A DNA stretch of 64,000 nt, from positions 1-64,000 of the forward strand of contig NZ_ASJC01000001.1 of assembly GCF_000691145.1 (NCBI RefSeq), written 5' to 3'. The notes beneath the pieces are model-generated. The model saw only the letters and a program-made list of their open reading frames with translations, was not told where the DNA came from and made no database searches. Origin of the DNA: Bacillus altitudinis 41KF2b. GTDB taxonomy: Bacteria; Bacillota; Bacilli; Bacillales; Bacillaceae. Positions 16,581-25,090 of the stretch are shown here, piece by piece (the first letter of the stretch is position 1; each line of letters starts with the position of its first letter). A program made the position numbers and the translations under genes.

Positions 16581-17063
16581 ATGAAAAAACGATGGCATTT
16601 GATGCTGCTATTTACCGTGACAGTGACACTACTCACGGCCTGCAATCAAGCAGGTCAGCCGCCTTCAAAACAAAACACAAAAGAAGCTGCGTATGAACAA
16701 TGGGTTCAACGTTATATGGATGAGTTAAATGAAGCATATGAACACATGACCGATCAATTTATTTCAGATGGACATGGAAAAATTCAAGTCAATGAAAAAT
16801 TGACAAAAGCGACGAAAGCATTCGACCGTGTCATTCAAAAAGGGCTTACTCATCAAGAAGTGCCAGCTGTGTATCAAAAGGCAGACAAACAATTAAAGAC
16901 AGGTCTTGCTTCATTTGAAAAAGGAGTTAGCAAGGTAGAGCAGCTGTTAAAGCGTCCTGATCAAGAAAAGCTGTTTATGTCAGCCACTCAACATTTTCAA
17001 GATGGATTGCAAGAGACAGCCTCTTTCATTGAAGAAGTAGGAAACGTTCAGCAATCACAATGA
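16581..17063 (+). CDS. Putative lipoprotein of unknown function
   Basis: A 160-residue protein with a lipoprotein signal peptide. The lipobox is LLTAC, with the predicted lipidated Cys21. The rest is almost entirely charged, helix-favouring sequence (EQWVQRYMDELNEAYEHM, repeated K/E/Q), so it is probably a helical bundle on the outer face of the membrane. No known domain was recognised. It has its own upstream palindrome and downstream terminator, so it is monocistronic. Site GGGG at about 16571-16574. Confidence 0.75.
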   Translation: MKKRWHLMLLFTVTVTLLTACNQAGQPPSKQNTKEAAYEQWVQRYMDELNEAYEHMTDQFISDGHGKIQVNEKLTKATKAFDRVIQKGLTHQEVPAVYQKADKQLKTGLASFEKGVSKVEQLLKRPDQEKLFMSATQHFQDGLQETASFIEEVGNVQQSQ

Positions 17064-17095
17064 AAAGCCTGGAAGAGAGACTTCCAGGCTTTTTC
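17063..17095. terminator. Bidirectional terminator, lipoprotein gene and MocR gene
   Basis: AAAAGCCTGGAAG / CTTCCAGGCTTTTT around a short loop. It overlaps the last bases of the convergent MocR-type gene. Confidence 0.8.
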
Positions 17096-18533
17096 AGATG
17101 TGCAGTGTTTGCTTTAATCGGCGTACACCTTCTTGAATCATGGCTTCATCCGTACAGGCAAAACCAAGCAGCAACCCTTTCCTTTTGCTTTCATAACAAT
17201 AGGGGCTTAATGGATAAATGCCGACACCTGCCGCTTTTGCGGCCTCAATCGTACCTTGTTCATCAAAGTCTGATGTTCCTTCCAAAAAGACGTGAAGGCC
17301 TGTATCAGTTCCATATAAACGGAAGTGTTTGTCAAAGTGATGTGTCAAAAGAGCATCCATCATCGCTGCCTGCCGTTTTTTATACACCTGTCTCATCCGC
17401 CTGACATATCGCGTAAACTCGCCTTCTCTGAAAAAAGAGGCAAGAGTGATTTGCTCCATGATCGGCAGCTGTCTTTGAATAAGTGATTGCAGTGCAGCGA
17501 TTTCTTTGATGACTGCTTTGGAGCCGATGATGGCAGCAAGGCGGATGCCTGGTGCAAGCACCTTGGAAAAACTGACAATATAGATCACATGATCGGGTGC
17601 TTCTGAAAATAAAGAAGGAAGCGGTCCGCCATGATAACGATAATCCCCATCAAAATCATCTTCTAATATGTAAGATTGAGCCTTCGCAGCAAACTGCAAC
17701 AGCTCCCGTCTTCTATTGACGCTCATACAGACACCGGTTGGCCGCTGATGAGAGGGCGTTACAGCGATCAGCTTTGTACGTTCTGGCAATGTATTCACCA
17801 TCATTCCTTCTTCATCGACTGGTGCGGGGTAAATAGTCATTTCGCGATGTAAAAAGGACAACCTAGCTCCAGGAAAACCAGGATCTTCAACAGCGACTGT
17901 ATCTCCTTTTTTGAGCATGACTTGTGAAATTAAGTCAATGGCTTGCTGTGTGCCCCCTGTTAACACCATTTGGTCTTCTTCTATATCAATGCCGCGTTCA
18001 ACCGATAAGTATTGGCGAATTTCTGAACGCACTTCCCATAATCCATGCGGAGAAGAATAGCCCCAATCCTTCATATTTAAGCGCTGTAGTGCTTTTAGAA
18101 GCGAGCGTTTCCATATGTTTTGAAAATGGTCGTCGATGGCTGGTTCTTGATGGCGGAAATCAATCTCAAGTGTGTCATGAAATTGATTGGCCGAGAGCCA
18201 GTGATCCATTTGTTTTTCAGCCTCGTCAAAGTGAGGTCTTGTCGGAAGTGCAAAAGGCGGTTCGTTTTGATGTGGGGGAGAAGCAGCATAGTGATTACTT
18301 GAAATGACCTTTGTCCCGCCTCTTCTAGAGGTGCTGACATAGCCTCTTGCTAGCAGTTCATCATAGGCAAGCTGTACGGTGGATCGAGATACGTTGAGCT
18401 CTTGTGCTAATACTCTTGTCGGAGTCAACTGATCATCAGGATTCAGTGTGTTTGTATGAATTTTTTGAATGATGCCATTGACGATTTGCTGCCAGAGCGG
18501 GGTAGAGCTGGAACGGTCTAAATGAATGTACAC
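17094..18533 (-). CDS. MocR/PdxR-type GntR regulator with aminotransferase domain
   Basis: A 479-residue fusion regulator. An N-terminal GntR winged helix (about 8-75; VLAQELNVSRSTVQLAYDEL) is joined to a class I aminotransferase-like domain with the PLP lysine at about 324 (SFSKVLAPG). Such proteins sense PLP or an amino-acid adduct and usually control the divergent gene, here an MFS transporter. The GTG start at 18533 was chosen because GAAGG lies 6 bp upstream; an upstream ATG at 18557 lacks a site and lies inside the palindrome region. Effector and target are inferred from arrangement only. Confidence 0.85.
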   Translation of the reverse strand: MYIHLDRSSSTPLWQQIVNGIIQKIHTNTLNPDDQLTPTRVLAQELNVSRSTVQLAYDELLARGYVSTSRRGGTKVISSNHYAASPPHQNEPPFALPTRPHFDEAEKQMDHWLSANQFHDTLEIDFRHQEPAIDDHFQNIWKRSLLKALQRLNMKDWGYSSPHGLWEVRSEIRQYLSVERGIDIEEDQMVLTGGTQQAIDLISQVMLKKGDTVAVEDPGFPGARLSFLHREMTIYPAPVDEEGMMVNTLPERTKLIAVTPSHQRPTGVCMSVNRRRELLQFAAKAQSYILEDDFDGDYRYHGGPLPSLFSEAPDHVIYIVSFSKVLAPGIRLAAIIGSKAVIKEIAALQSLIQRQLPIMEQITLASFFREGEFTRYVRRMRQVYKKRQAAMMDALLTHHFDKHFRLYGTDTGLHVFLEGTSDFDEQGTIEAAKAAGVGIYPLSPYCYESKRKGLLLGFACTDEAMIQEGVRRLKQTLHI

Positions 18534-18554
18534 AGTGCACCTTCTTTCCTTTGT

Positions 18555-18578
18555 CATGTCATCATTGATGATGACATG
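18555..18578. promoter_or_regulatory. Perfect palindrome between the MocR and MFS genes
   Basis: CATGTCATCAT and ATGATGACATG flank a TG centre, giving two exact 11-bp arms. A second inverted repeat, AAATGAT (18628-18634) with ATCATTT (18651-18657), lies nearer the transporter. Both are candidate operators for the divergent regulator. Confidence 0.5.
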
Positions 18579-18676
18579 GAATTATGGACTGGTCAATAGC
18601 TTCATTTTTGGATGTAGGAAGAAATCCAAATGATGTGTACACTGGTTCATATCATTTACACAGAGGAGAGAGTCCC

Positions 18677-19846
18677 ATGATTCCTGCATCAAAAGAAGAA
18701 ACAGCACAGCTATCCATGATTCCGTTTGTGTTCGTTTTATTTAGCCTTTTTATGATTACAACAGCAGTGAACCTGCAAGTCCCTCTTTATACGGAATATG
18801 CAGAGCAGGCAGGATACGGAAAGGCGTCAACAGCCCTTGTGTTTGCTGCGTATGTTTTCGGACTGATTCCAGTATTACTGTTACTTGGCGGCATGTCTGA
18901 CCGGGCTGGACGAAAACCGATTTTATTGATCGCTCTTTGCTTTTCATTATGTGCCACCCTGCTCATGATCGTGCATCCGACCATACAAATGCTCTTTGTC
19001 GCCCGGCTGCTGCAAGGAGTGGGACTTGGGTTAAGTGTTGGCACATGTACTGCCTACTTGATTGCTTTATATCCAGAGAAATCGGGCTGGATCCCAACGT
19101 TTATCGCATTATGCAGTTCAATTGGATTTGGGGGAGGTGCTCTTTTTACAGCGATTCTTTCTTTTGAGCAAGTGTCACTGACGCCTCTTAGCTATTGGAT
19201 TGTGTTGGTCTTGATTATGTTGACGATTGTTGCTGTATTCTTTTTGGTGCCGCCTGTACAAGGGGATGCAAGTAAACCGCTAATGAACATGCCGAGGTTT
19301 CCAAAAGGGACAATGCCTGCGAACATAGCCATTGCTATCGCATGGTCTGTGTGCGGTCTTGTCATTTCGATTTTGCCAGCACAGCTTAAATTAAATGGCT
19401 ATGAATTGTGGGTAGGCCCGGCGCTGTTTTTTATTAATATGGCAGGTGTTCTGATGCAGCCTTTTGTCCGAAAGATGAATAGCAGTGCAGCGCTTCGTAT
19501 CGGTTTTATTTGTCTTCCGTGCGGATATGGCCTGCTGTTATTCGGTGCTAATAGCGGGTCCATTTTCCTTGTCCTTGCTGGAACTCTTTTAGCGGGCACA
19601 GCTTGCTATGGATTTACTTACTTAGGCGGTCTCCAGCTGATTGTTGAGAAAGGGAAGAAGGAAGCGGCTAGAGCCGTTGCTGGGTATTACTTGTTTGCGT
19701 ATCTAGGTCTTGGCATACCAAGTGTGTTCGTTGGTCTCTTTGCTGATATGTACGGTACTCAGACAGTGTTAACGCTCTTTTTCATGCTCGTGCTGGCTAC
19801 CTGTCTGATCTTGCTTAGTTTAAGTTTCAGAGAGAGGCAAAAGTGA
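18677..19846 (+). CDS. MFS transporter
   Basis: A 389-residue major facilitator superfamily protein with about 12 hydrophobic segments. The signature loop GGMSDRAGRKPIL lies between helices 2 and 3, which favours a drug/metabolite efflux type. The ATG at 18677 follows GAGGAGAG with suitable spacing; a longer frame from 18584 has no site and would cover the regulatory palindrome. It is divergent from the MocR regulator and so probably its target. Substrate unknown; an amino-acid or vitamin-B6-related compound is possible by analogy. Confidence 0.85.
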   Translation: MIPASKEETAQLSMIPFVFVLFSLFMITTAVNLQVPLYTEYAEQAGYGKASTALVFAAYVFGLIPVLLLLGGMSDRAGRKPILLIALCFSLCATLLMIVHPTIQMLFVARLLQGVGLGLSVGTCTAYLIALYPEKSGWIPTFIALCSSIGFGGGALFTAILSFEQVSLTPLSYWIVLVLIMLTIVAVFFLVPPVQGDASKPLMNMPRFPKGTMPANIAIAIAWSVCGLVISILPAQLKLNGYELWVGPALFFINMAGVLMQPFVRKMNSSAALRIGFICLPCGYGLLLFGANSGSIFLVLAGTLLAGTACYGFTYLGGLQLIVEKGKKEAARAVAGYYLFAYLGLGIPSVFVGLFADMYGTQTVLTLFFMLVLATCLILLSLSFRERQK

Positions 19847-19908
19847 AATGGATTCTTTCTCTTTCCTCTCCAATTCGTTTAAAATAAAGACAGAAGAGGG
19901 GGAGGGAA

Positions 19909-20187
19909 ATGAAAAAAGTACAGCTAAATGGAGCGATGTGCAGATCACAAGAGGAGCTTCATGATCAACTAAAAACAGTGTTACAACTTCCTGATCATTA
20001 CGGGAAAAATCTTGATGCCCTTTGGGACTGTTTAACAGGAGAAGTGAGCTTGCCTGTAGAGCTTACATGGATTCATTATCAAGCAAGCAAAGACGAGCTT
20101 GGTGATTATGCAGAGAATTTGCGGCAGTTATTTCAAGAGGCTGAAGAGGAACTGCAAGGGCAGTTTCAATTGAATATTGAAGTGTAA
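19909..20187 (+). CDS. Barstar-family ribonuclease inhibitor
   Basis: A 92-residue protein with the barstar fold signature HYGKNLDALWDCLTGEV at about residues 25-41, nearly the same as in barnase inhibitor barstar (YYGENLDALWDCLTG). Barstar blocks guanyl-specific RNases inside the cell before secretion; B. pumilus relatives secrete binase. No RNase gene is adjacent, so the partner must be elsewhere or the protein has another role. Strong site AGAGGGGGAGGG upstream. A terminator follows at 20188-20219. Confidence 0.88.
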   Translation: MKKVQLNGAMCRSQEELHDQLKTVLQLPDHYGKNLDALWDCLTGEVSLPVELTWIHYQASKDELGDYAENLRQLFQEAEEELQGQFQLNIEV

Positions 20188-20219
20188 AAAAGCAGCTGAT
20201 CCCAAAAGCTGTTTTTTTA
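20188..20219 (+). terminator. Terminator of the barstar gene
   Basis: AGCAGCT / AAAGCTGTT imperfect stem ending in a seven-base T run. Confidence 0.65.
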
Positions 20220-20248
20220 TGCAGTTTTCACCCTTTCTCATTCTACTA

Positions 20249-20312
20249 TTGAATATTTCACTAAATATGATAATATATGAACTGCCGTTAATTGATAATG
20301 ATAATCATTTGT
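20249..20312 (+). promoter_or_regulatory. Promoter and Fur box of the petrobactin-type uptake operon
   Basis: TTGAAT (20249-20254), 16-bp spacer and TAATAT (20271-20276) form a candidate promoter. Immediately downstream GATAATGATAATCATTT (20294-20310) matches the 19-bp Fur box GATAATGATAATCATTATC almost perfectly. Binding of Fur with iron would repress yclNOPQ. Confidence 0.85.
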
Positions 20313-20345
20313 GGCAGAGAGCTTGATAGAAAGTGTGAACCCTGT

Positions 20346-21296
20346 ATGAAGTTGTACCAATTAAGTTTGTTGTTTGTGTGTTTGGCATGTGCGTCGCTGT
20401 TTGTCGGAGTACAGGACCTGTCTCTTTTACAGTTGTTTCATCTATCAGATGAACAAATGAACACCTTATTTTCAAGTCGCATCCCGCGGCTGATGAGTAT
20501 TGTGCTTGCTGGCATGAGCCTGAGCTTATGCGGTTTTATCATGCAAAGCATGACGAGAAATAAATTTGTCTCTCCAACGACTGCAGGAACAATGGATTGG
20601 GCCAAGCTGGGTATTTTAACCGCTATGCTTGTTTTTACACAGGCAAGCCCGCTGATGAAAATGGCGATTGCGTTTTTATTTACGTTAGCTGGCAATCTAT
20701 TATTCTTAAAAATTCTACGCCATATTAAGGTGAACGATACGATCTACGTACCGTTAGTCGGCTTAATGTTTGGCGGAATTGTTAGTTCAATTTCCACGTT
20801 TATAGCCTATAAATATGATTTGATCCAAAACGTATCCGCATGGCTGCAAGGGGATTTTTCTCTTATTGTTCAGGGGCGTTATGAACTGCTCTATGTGAGT
20901 GTTCCTCTATTGATCATCGCGTATTTATATGCTGACCGCTTTACAGTGGCTGGTATGGGTGAGAGCTTTGCCGTCAATTTAGGTTTAACGTATAAACGTG
21001 TCATGGCAGTTGGTTTGGTGATTGTTTCGATGATTACTTCTGTAACGCTTTTGACTGTTGGCATGCTACCTTTCCTCGGCTTAATCATTCCGAATATTGT
21101 ATCGATCTACCGAGGGGATCACTTGAAAAAGAGCCTTCCGCATACGGCTTTATTAGGGGCCATTTTTGTGCTCATATGTGACGTGCTCGGACGAGTGATC
21201 ATTTATCCATATGAAATATCTGTCGGGCTTATGGTCGGCATCATTGGAAGTGCGATCTTCCTGTACATGTTATTAAGGAGGAAGCGCTATGCATAA
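20346..21296 (+). CDS. yclN: Petrobactin-type ferric siderophore ABC transporter permease YclN
   Basis: A 316-residue FecCD-family permease with about 9 hydrophobic helices. The run KFVSPTTAGTMDWAKLGIL and the C-terminal GMLPFLGLIIPNIVSIYRGD agree closely with B. subtilis YclN as recalled. It forms a membrane channel with YclO, fed by YclQ and powered by YclP, importing petrobactin and its catechol precursor. The ATG at 20346 lies downstream of the Fur box; an upstream in-frame ATG would sit within the box. The ribosome-binding site is weak (GAAAGTGTGA). The operon lies elsewhere in B. subtilis. Confidence 0.92.
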   Translation: MKLYQLSLLFVCLACASLFVGVQDLSLLQLFHLSDEQMNTLFSSRIPRLMSIVLAGMSLSLCGFIMQSMTRNKFVSPTTAGTMDWAKLGILTAMLVFTQASPLMKMAIAFLFTLAGNLLFLKILRHIKVNDTIYVPLVGLMFGGIVSSISTFIAYKYDLIQNVSAWLQGDFSLIVQGRYELLYVSVPLLIIAYLYADRFTVAGMGESFAVNLGLTYKRVMAVGLVIVSMITSVTLLTVGMLPFLGLIIPNIVSIYRGDHLKKSLPHTALLGAIFVLICDVLGRVIIYPYEISVGLMVGIIGSAIFLYMLLRRKRYA

Positions 21297-22239
21297 GAAA
21301 CGAACATTATTTCTCATTGCAGCCATTGCAGCCGTATTCATTGTCATCTTCGTCACCTTTCAAATGGGGTACTGGGAGTACACAGTGCCGAGCCGTTTAA
21401 AAAAGGTGCTTGCCATGACTTTGACAGGAGGCGCGATTGCCTTTTCCTCTGTTGTGTTTCAAACATTGACCAACAACAGAATCTTAACGCCAAGCATTTT
21501 AGGGTTAGACGCGCTTTACTTGTTTTTGCAAACGGCGATTATTTATCTTTTTGGATCGACCAACTTGATGATCGCGAATAAGAACCTGAATTTCTTTCTC
21601 TGCGTTGGATTAATGATTCTTTTTTCTGTGCTGCTCTATACGGTCATGTTCAAGCGCAAAAACAAGCATATTTTCTTACTCCTGCTTGTCGGGATTGTGT
21701 TTGGAACATTGTTCAAAAGTCTTTCTTCCTTTATGGAAATGCTCATTGACCCGAATGAATACCAAGTCGTACAGGACAAGTCCTTTGCCAGCTTTAATCA
21801 CATGAACACAGATATTTTACTCTTCGCTTCTCTTTTATTTGCGGCGCTTTGTCTTTATATTTGGACCTTCCGCGCGAAATTAGATGTCATGTCGTTAGGA
21901 AAGGAACAGGCTGTGAATCTCGGGATTGACTATGACGGGATCACAAAAAAGATGCTGATCGTCATTGCCGTCCTTGTTTCTATTGCGACGGCCCTCGTCG
22001 GCCCGATTACGTTTCTTGGCTTACTCGTTGTAAATGTGGCAAGAGAGCTGTTTCGTACATATCGGCACACGTACTTGCTATTAGGCTCGTTTTTCATTAG
22101 TGTCATTGCGCTTGTAGGCGGGGAATTTCTTGTGGAAAAGGTATTTACGTTTCAAACACCGCTTAGTGTGCTGATTGATTTAGTCGGCGGACTGTATTTT
22201 ATTTATCTACTTTTAAAGGAGAGTCGTTCATGGTCGTGA
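21289..22239 (+). CDS. yclO: Petrobactin-type ABC transporter permease YclO
   Basis: Second FecCD-family permease, 316 residues, partner of YclN. Hydrophobic helices run throughout, with the conserved GPITFLGLLVVNVARELF near residues 243-260, the coupling region for the ATPase. The start overlaps the yclN stop by 8 bp and has AAGGAGG 7 bp upstream, so translation is coupled. Assignment rests on family, operon order and similarity to B. subtilis YclO. Confidence 0.91.
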   Translation: MHKKRTLFLIAAIAAVFIVIFVTFQMGYWEYTVPSRLKKVLAMTLTGGAIAFSSVVFQTLTNNRILTPSILGLDALYLFLQTAIIYLFGSTNLMIANKNLNFFLCVGLMILFSVLLYTVMFKRKNKHIFLLLLVGIVFGTLFKSLSSFMEMLIDPNEYQVVQDKSFASFNHMNTDILLFASLLFAALCLYIWTFRAKLDVMSLGKEQAVNLGIDYDGITKKMLIVIAVLVSIATALVGPITFLGLLVVNVARELFRTYRHTYLLLGSFFISVIALVGGEFLVEKVFTFQTPLSVLIDLVGGLYFIYLLLKESRSWS

Positions 22240-22988
22240 TGAAGGGAGTTAGTAAGACATATAACGGAAAAACAGTGCTTCACGAAACAACTGTCAGTGT
22301 AAAAAAAGGACAGCTGACCTCTCTCATTGGTCCAAATGGCGCAGGCAAAAGTACGCTTTTGTCCATCATGAGCCGCCTGATTCAACCTGATACTGGGGAA
22401 GCTTATTTAGAGGATAAACCTTATCGAGCGTACTCTCCTCAGGATCTTGCGAAAAAAATGAGCATCTTGAAGCAGTCGAACCACATGAGTGTGCGTCTGA
22501 CCGTTCGTGAGCTTGTCAGCTTTGGCCGCTTTCCTTACTCTCAAGGCCGCTTGACAAAAGAAGATGAGAACATGATTGATGTGTCGCTTCAATACATGAG
22601 ACTCGTCGAAATCCAGCATCAATATTTAGATGAACTAAGCGGCGGACAAAGGCAGAGAGCCTTTATTGCCATGGTGCTGGCTCAGGATACGGATTATATT
22701 TTCTTAGATGAGCCTTTAAATAATTTAGATATGAACCATTCAGTTGAAATGATGAAGCTGTTTCAGCAGCTCGTGAAAGATCTTGGAAAAACGATTGTTG
22801 TTGTTCTCCATGATATTAACTTTGCATCTGTCTATACAGATCACATCGTCGCCTTAAAAGAGGGTCAGGTAATCAAAGAAGGAAGCGTTGATGAAGTGAT
22901 TCAAACAGAAGCACTTGAACACATTTATGACATGCGCATACCGATCGAAGTCATTCGTGGTGAGCGTATTTGCTTATATTTTTCTTGA
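22230..22988 (+). CDS. yclP: Petrobactin-type ABC transporter ATPase YclP
   Basis: A 252-residue ABC ATPase with Walker A GPNGAGKST (residues 34-42), signature LSGGQRQR near 137-144 and Walker B YIFLDEP near 157-163. It powers the YclN/YclO permease. It overlaps yclO by 10 bp, with AAAGGAG upstream of the ATG. Substrate specificity is set by YclQ, not by this subunit. Confidence 0.92.
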   Translation: MVVMKGVSKTYNGKTVLHETTVSVKKGQLTSLIGPNGAGKSTLLSIMSRLIQPDTGEAYLEDKPYRAYSPQDLAKKMSILKQSNHMSVRLTVRELVSFGRFPYSQGRLTKEDENMIDVSLQYMRLVEIQHQYLDELSGGQRQRAFIAMVLAQDTDYIFLDEPLNNLDMNHSVEMMKLFQQLVKDLGKTIVVVLHDINFASVYTDHIVALKEGQVIKEGSVDEVIQTEALEHIYDMRIPIEVIRGERICLYFS

Positions 22989-23010
22989 AAAAATGAAGAG
23001 GTGATCAATC

Positions 23011-23955
23011 ATGAAAAAATGGATTTGGATGATAACAGTATTAACAGCGATTGCTGTCCTTGCTGCCTGTGGTAACCAAGGAAAAACAGCGGGAACGAAT
23101 GAGGAAACCGTAACAGTAAAGGATATGTTGAATAAAGACGGTGTAAAAATCAAGAAAAACCCGAAAAAAGTCGTCGTCTTTGATATGGGAAGTCTCGATA
23201 CACTTGATAAGCTTGGTGTCAACGTGACAGCCTTACCAAAACAAGTGATTCCTCACTATTTATCTAAATATGAAAGTGACAAATATGAGAATGTCGGCGG
23301 CTTAAAAGAGCCAAACTTTGAGAAAATTGCAGAAATCAAGCCTGACTTGATCATTATTCAGCATCGTCAAGCAGATGCATTTGATGAATTTTCTAAAATT
23401 GCTCCGACGATTTATATGGATGTAGATAACGCAAACTATATAGAATCATTTAAAAAGAATGCTGAAACATTAGGAAAGATTTTTGATAAGGAAGACAAAG
23501 TCAAAAAAGAACTTTCTGCCATTGACCAAAAAGTGGCTTCATTAAAGAAACAAGCCAAAGAGTTAAAGAAAAATGGACTCGTCATTATGGCGAACGACAG
23601 CAAAATGACGGCATTTGGTCCTAAGTCAAGATATGGTCTGATTCATGATGTATTTGGGATTACACCAGCAGATCAAAAGCTAGAGCCATCTGATAAACAT
23701 GGACAAAGCATTTCGTATGAGTATATGGTCAAAACGAACCCAGATTACTTATTTGTCGTGGATCGCGGCGCGGCAATTGGAGAAGAAACGTCTGCGAAAC
23801 AGCTTGTTGAAAATGATTATGTGAAATCAGTCAAAGCGGTTAAAAACAATCATGTGGTGTATTTAAACTCTGACATGTGGTATTTAGCTGGAGGCGGCCT
23901 TGAATCATTGAATGCGATGATTGATGAAGTGAAAAAAGGAATTGAACAAAAGTAA
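23011..23955 (+). CDS. yclQ: Petrobactin-type siderophore-binding lipoprotein YclQ
   Basis: A 314-residue periplasmic-binding-protein-like lipoprotein. The signal peptide ends in AVLAACG, with lipidated Cys20. Two lobes of the TroA/FeuA type follow, with motifs KVVVFDMGSLDTLDKLG and KPDLIIIQ. In B. subtilis YclQ binds petrobactin and 3,4-dihydroxybenzoate complexes. It is the last gene of the operon, 22 bp after yclP with AGAGGTG upstream, and is followed by a strong terminator. Ligand identity here is inferred from similarity. Confidence 0.92.
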   Translation: MKKWIWMITVLTAIAVLAACGNQGKTAGTNEETVTVKDMLNKDGVKIKKNPKKVVVFDMGSLDTLDKLGVNVTALPKQVIPHYLSKYESDKYENVGGLKEPNFEKIAEIKPDLIIIQHRQADAFDEFSKIAPTIYMDVDNANYIESFKKNAETLGKIFDKEDKVKKELSAIDQKVASLKKQAKELKKNGLVIMANDSKMTAFGPKSRYGLIHDVFGITPADQKLEPSDKHGQSISYEYMVKTNPDYLFVVDRGAAIGEETSAKQLVENDYVKSVKAVKNNHVVYLNSDMWYLAGGGLESLNAMIDEVKKGIEQK

Positions 23956-23956
23956 T

Positions 23957-23996
23957 GGATGAAAAGCTGCTCCTATCGAGCAGCTTTTTTATTGTG
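23957..23996 (+). terminator. Terminator of yclNOPQ
   Basis: AAAGCTGCTC-CTATC-GAGCAGCTTT with a following T run. Confidence 0.85.
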
Positions 23997-24094
23997 GATA
24001 CATAAAAATATGTTGCGTGCAGGAAACTTTCATCAAAATATGTTATAGTGGAACCTACATTGTGATACTAAGATAGAGTGAGGGTTCGGAAAGG

Positions 24095-25051
24095 ATGAAG
24101 GAGAAAACAAGATCAAAAAGAAGGCTAAGACCTTGGGTGAAAGTCGTGCTGTTTATCATGGCATTTGTCATGGTTATGGCTGTATCTGTCACAGGATACG
24201 CATACTATAAAATTTCAAAAGCGTCGAATAAAGCGCAAGTATCTTTAGAAAGAGGAGAGACCTCGCAAAAGCGTGTGAAAGCTTTTGATCCAGGAAAGGA
24301 TAGCTTTTCGGTGCTGCTCTTAGGGATTGACAGCCGTCCAGGTGAAACGGTAGACGAAGCAAGAAGTGATGCGGTCTTACTGGCGACGGTGAATCGAACA
24401 GACAAAACGATCAAGCTCCTAAGTATTCCTCGTGATTCTTATGTTGATATACCGGGGAGAGGATATGATAAAATTGCTCACGCCCATGCGTTTGGGAGTG
24501 CAGATTTATCAGTCAAAACGGTAGAGAATTTGTTAAACATCCCGGTAGACTATGTGATTGCAGGAAACTTTAAGGCGTTTCAAGACATTGTCGATGAGCT
24601 AAATGGAATTGACGTAACGATTGAAGATGAAGGCATTGCAAAACAAATGGAGAAGGATTCAAAAGGAAAAGTTCATGTGGAAACAGGCACGCATACGCTC
24701 AGTGGTGAAGAAGCATTAGCGTTTGTGAGAACGAGAAAGGCAGATAGTGATCTCATGCGCGGAAAGCGCCAAATGGAAGCACTTCAAGCCATCTTTGAAA
24801 AATCCAAATCCATTTCGTCCATACCGTCTTATGACAACATCATTGATACACTTGGAGATAACGTCTCTACCAATTTATCCATGAAACAGTTGATCGGTCT
24901 ATTCCCTTTACTGAGTTCATTAAAATCAGTGGATACCATCCAGTTAAAAGGGCACGATTACCAGCCTGGGAATGTGTATTACTTTGAGTTAGATGGACCA
25001 GGATTAGAAGAAGTGAGACAAGAGCTGAGAAAACAGCTCGAATTATCATAA
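24095..25051 (+). CDS. ywtF: LytR-CpsA-Psr family ligase, TagT (YwtF)-like
   Basis: A 318-residue LCP phosphotransferase of the type that attaches wall teichoic acid or similar anionic polymers to peptidoglycan. It has an N-terminal cytoplasmic basic stretch, one membrane anchor (about 16-38), then the LCP domain with VLLLGIDSRPGE, IPRDSYVDIP, DKIAHAHAFG and VRTRKADSDLMRGKRQ, which carry the conserved Arg/Asp residues. The sequence is close to B. subtilis TagT as recalled, but its position differs, so it may be a paralogue. Two AAAATATGTT repeats lie 30 bp apart upstream. A terminator follows. Confidence 0.85.
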   Translation: MKEKTRSKRRLRPWVKVVLFIMAFVMVMAVSVTGYAYYKISKASNKAQVSLERGETSQKRVKAFDPGKDSFSVLLLGIDSRPGETVDEARSDAVLLATVNRTDKTIKLLSIPRDSYVDIPGRGYDKIAHAHAFGSADLSVKTVENLLNIPVDYVIAGNFKAFQDIVDELNGIDVTIEDEGIAKQMEKDSKGKVHVETGTHTLSGEEALAFVRTRKADSDLMRGKRQMEALQAIFEKSKSISSIPSYDNIIDTLGDNVSTNLSMKQLIGLFPLLSSLKSVDTIQLKGHDYQPGNVYYFELDGPGLEEVRQELRKQLELS

Positions 25052-25054
25052 TGG

Positions 25055-25090
25055 AGAAAGAGCCTGCCGCTGTGGCAGGCTTTTTTTTAA
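25055..25090 (+). terminator. Terminator of the LCP gene
   Basis: AGCCTGCC-GCTGT-GGCAGGCT followed by eight T. It touches the stop region of the convergent secreted-protein gene. Confidence 0.85.
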
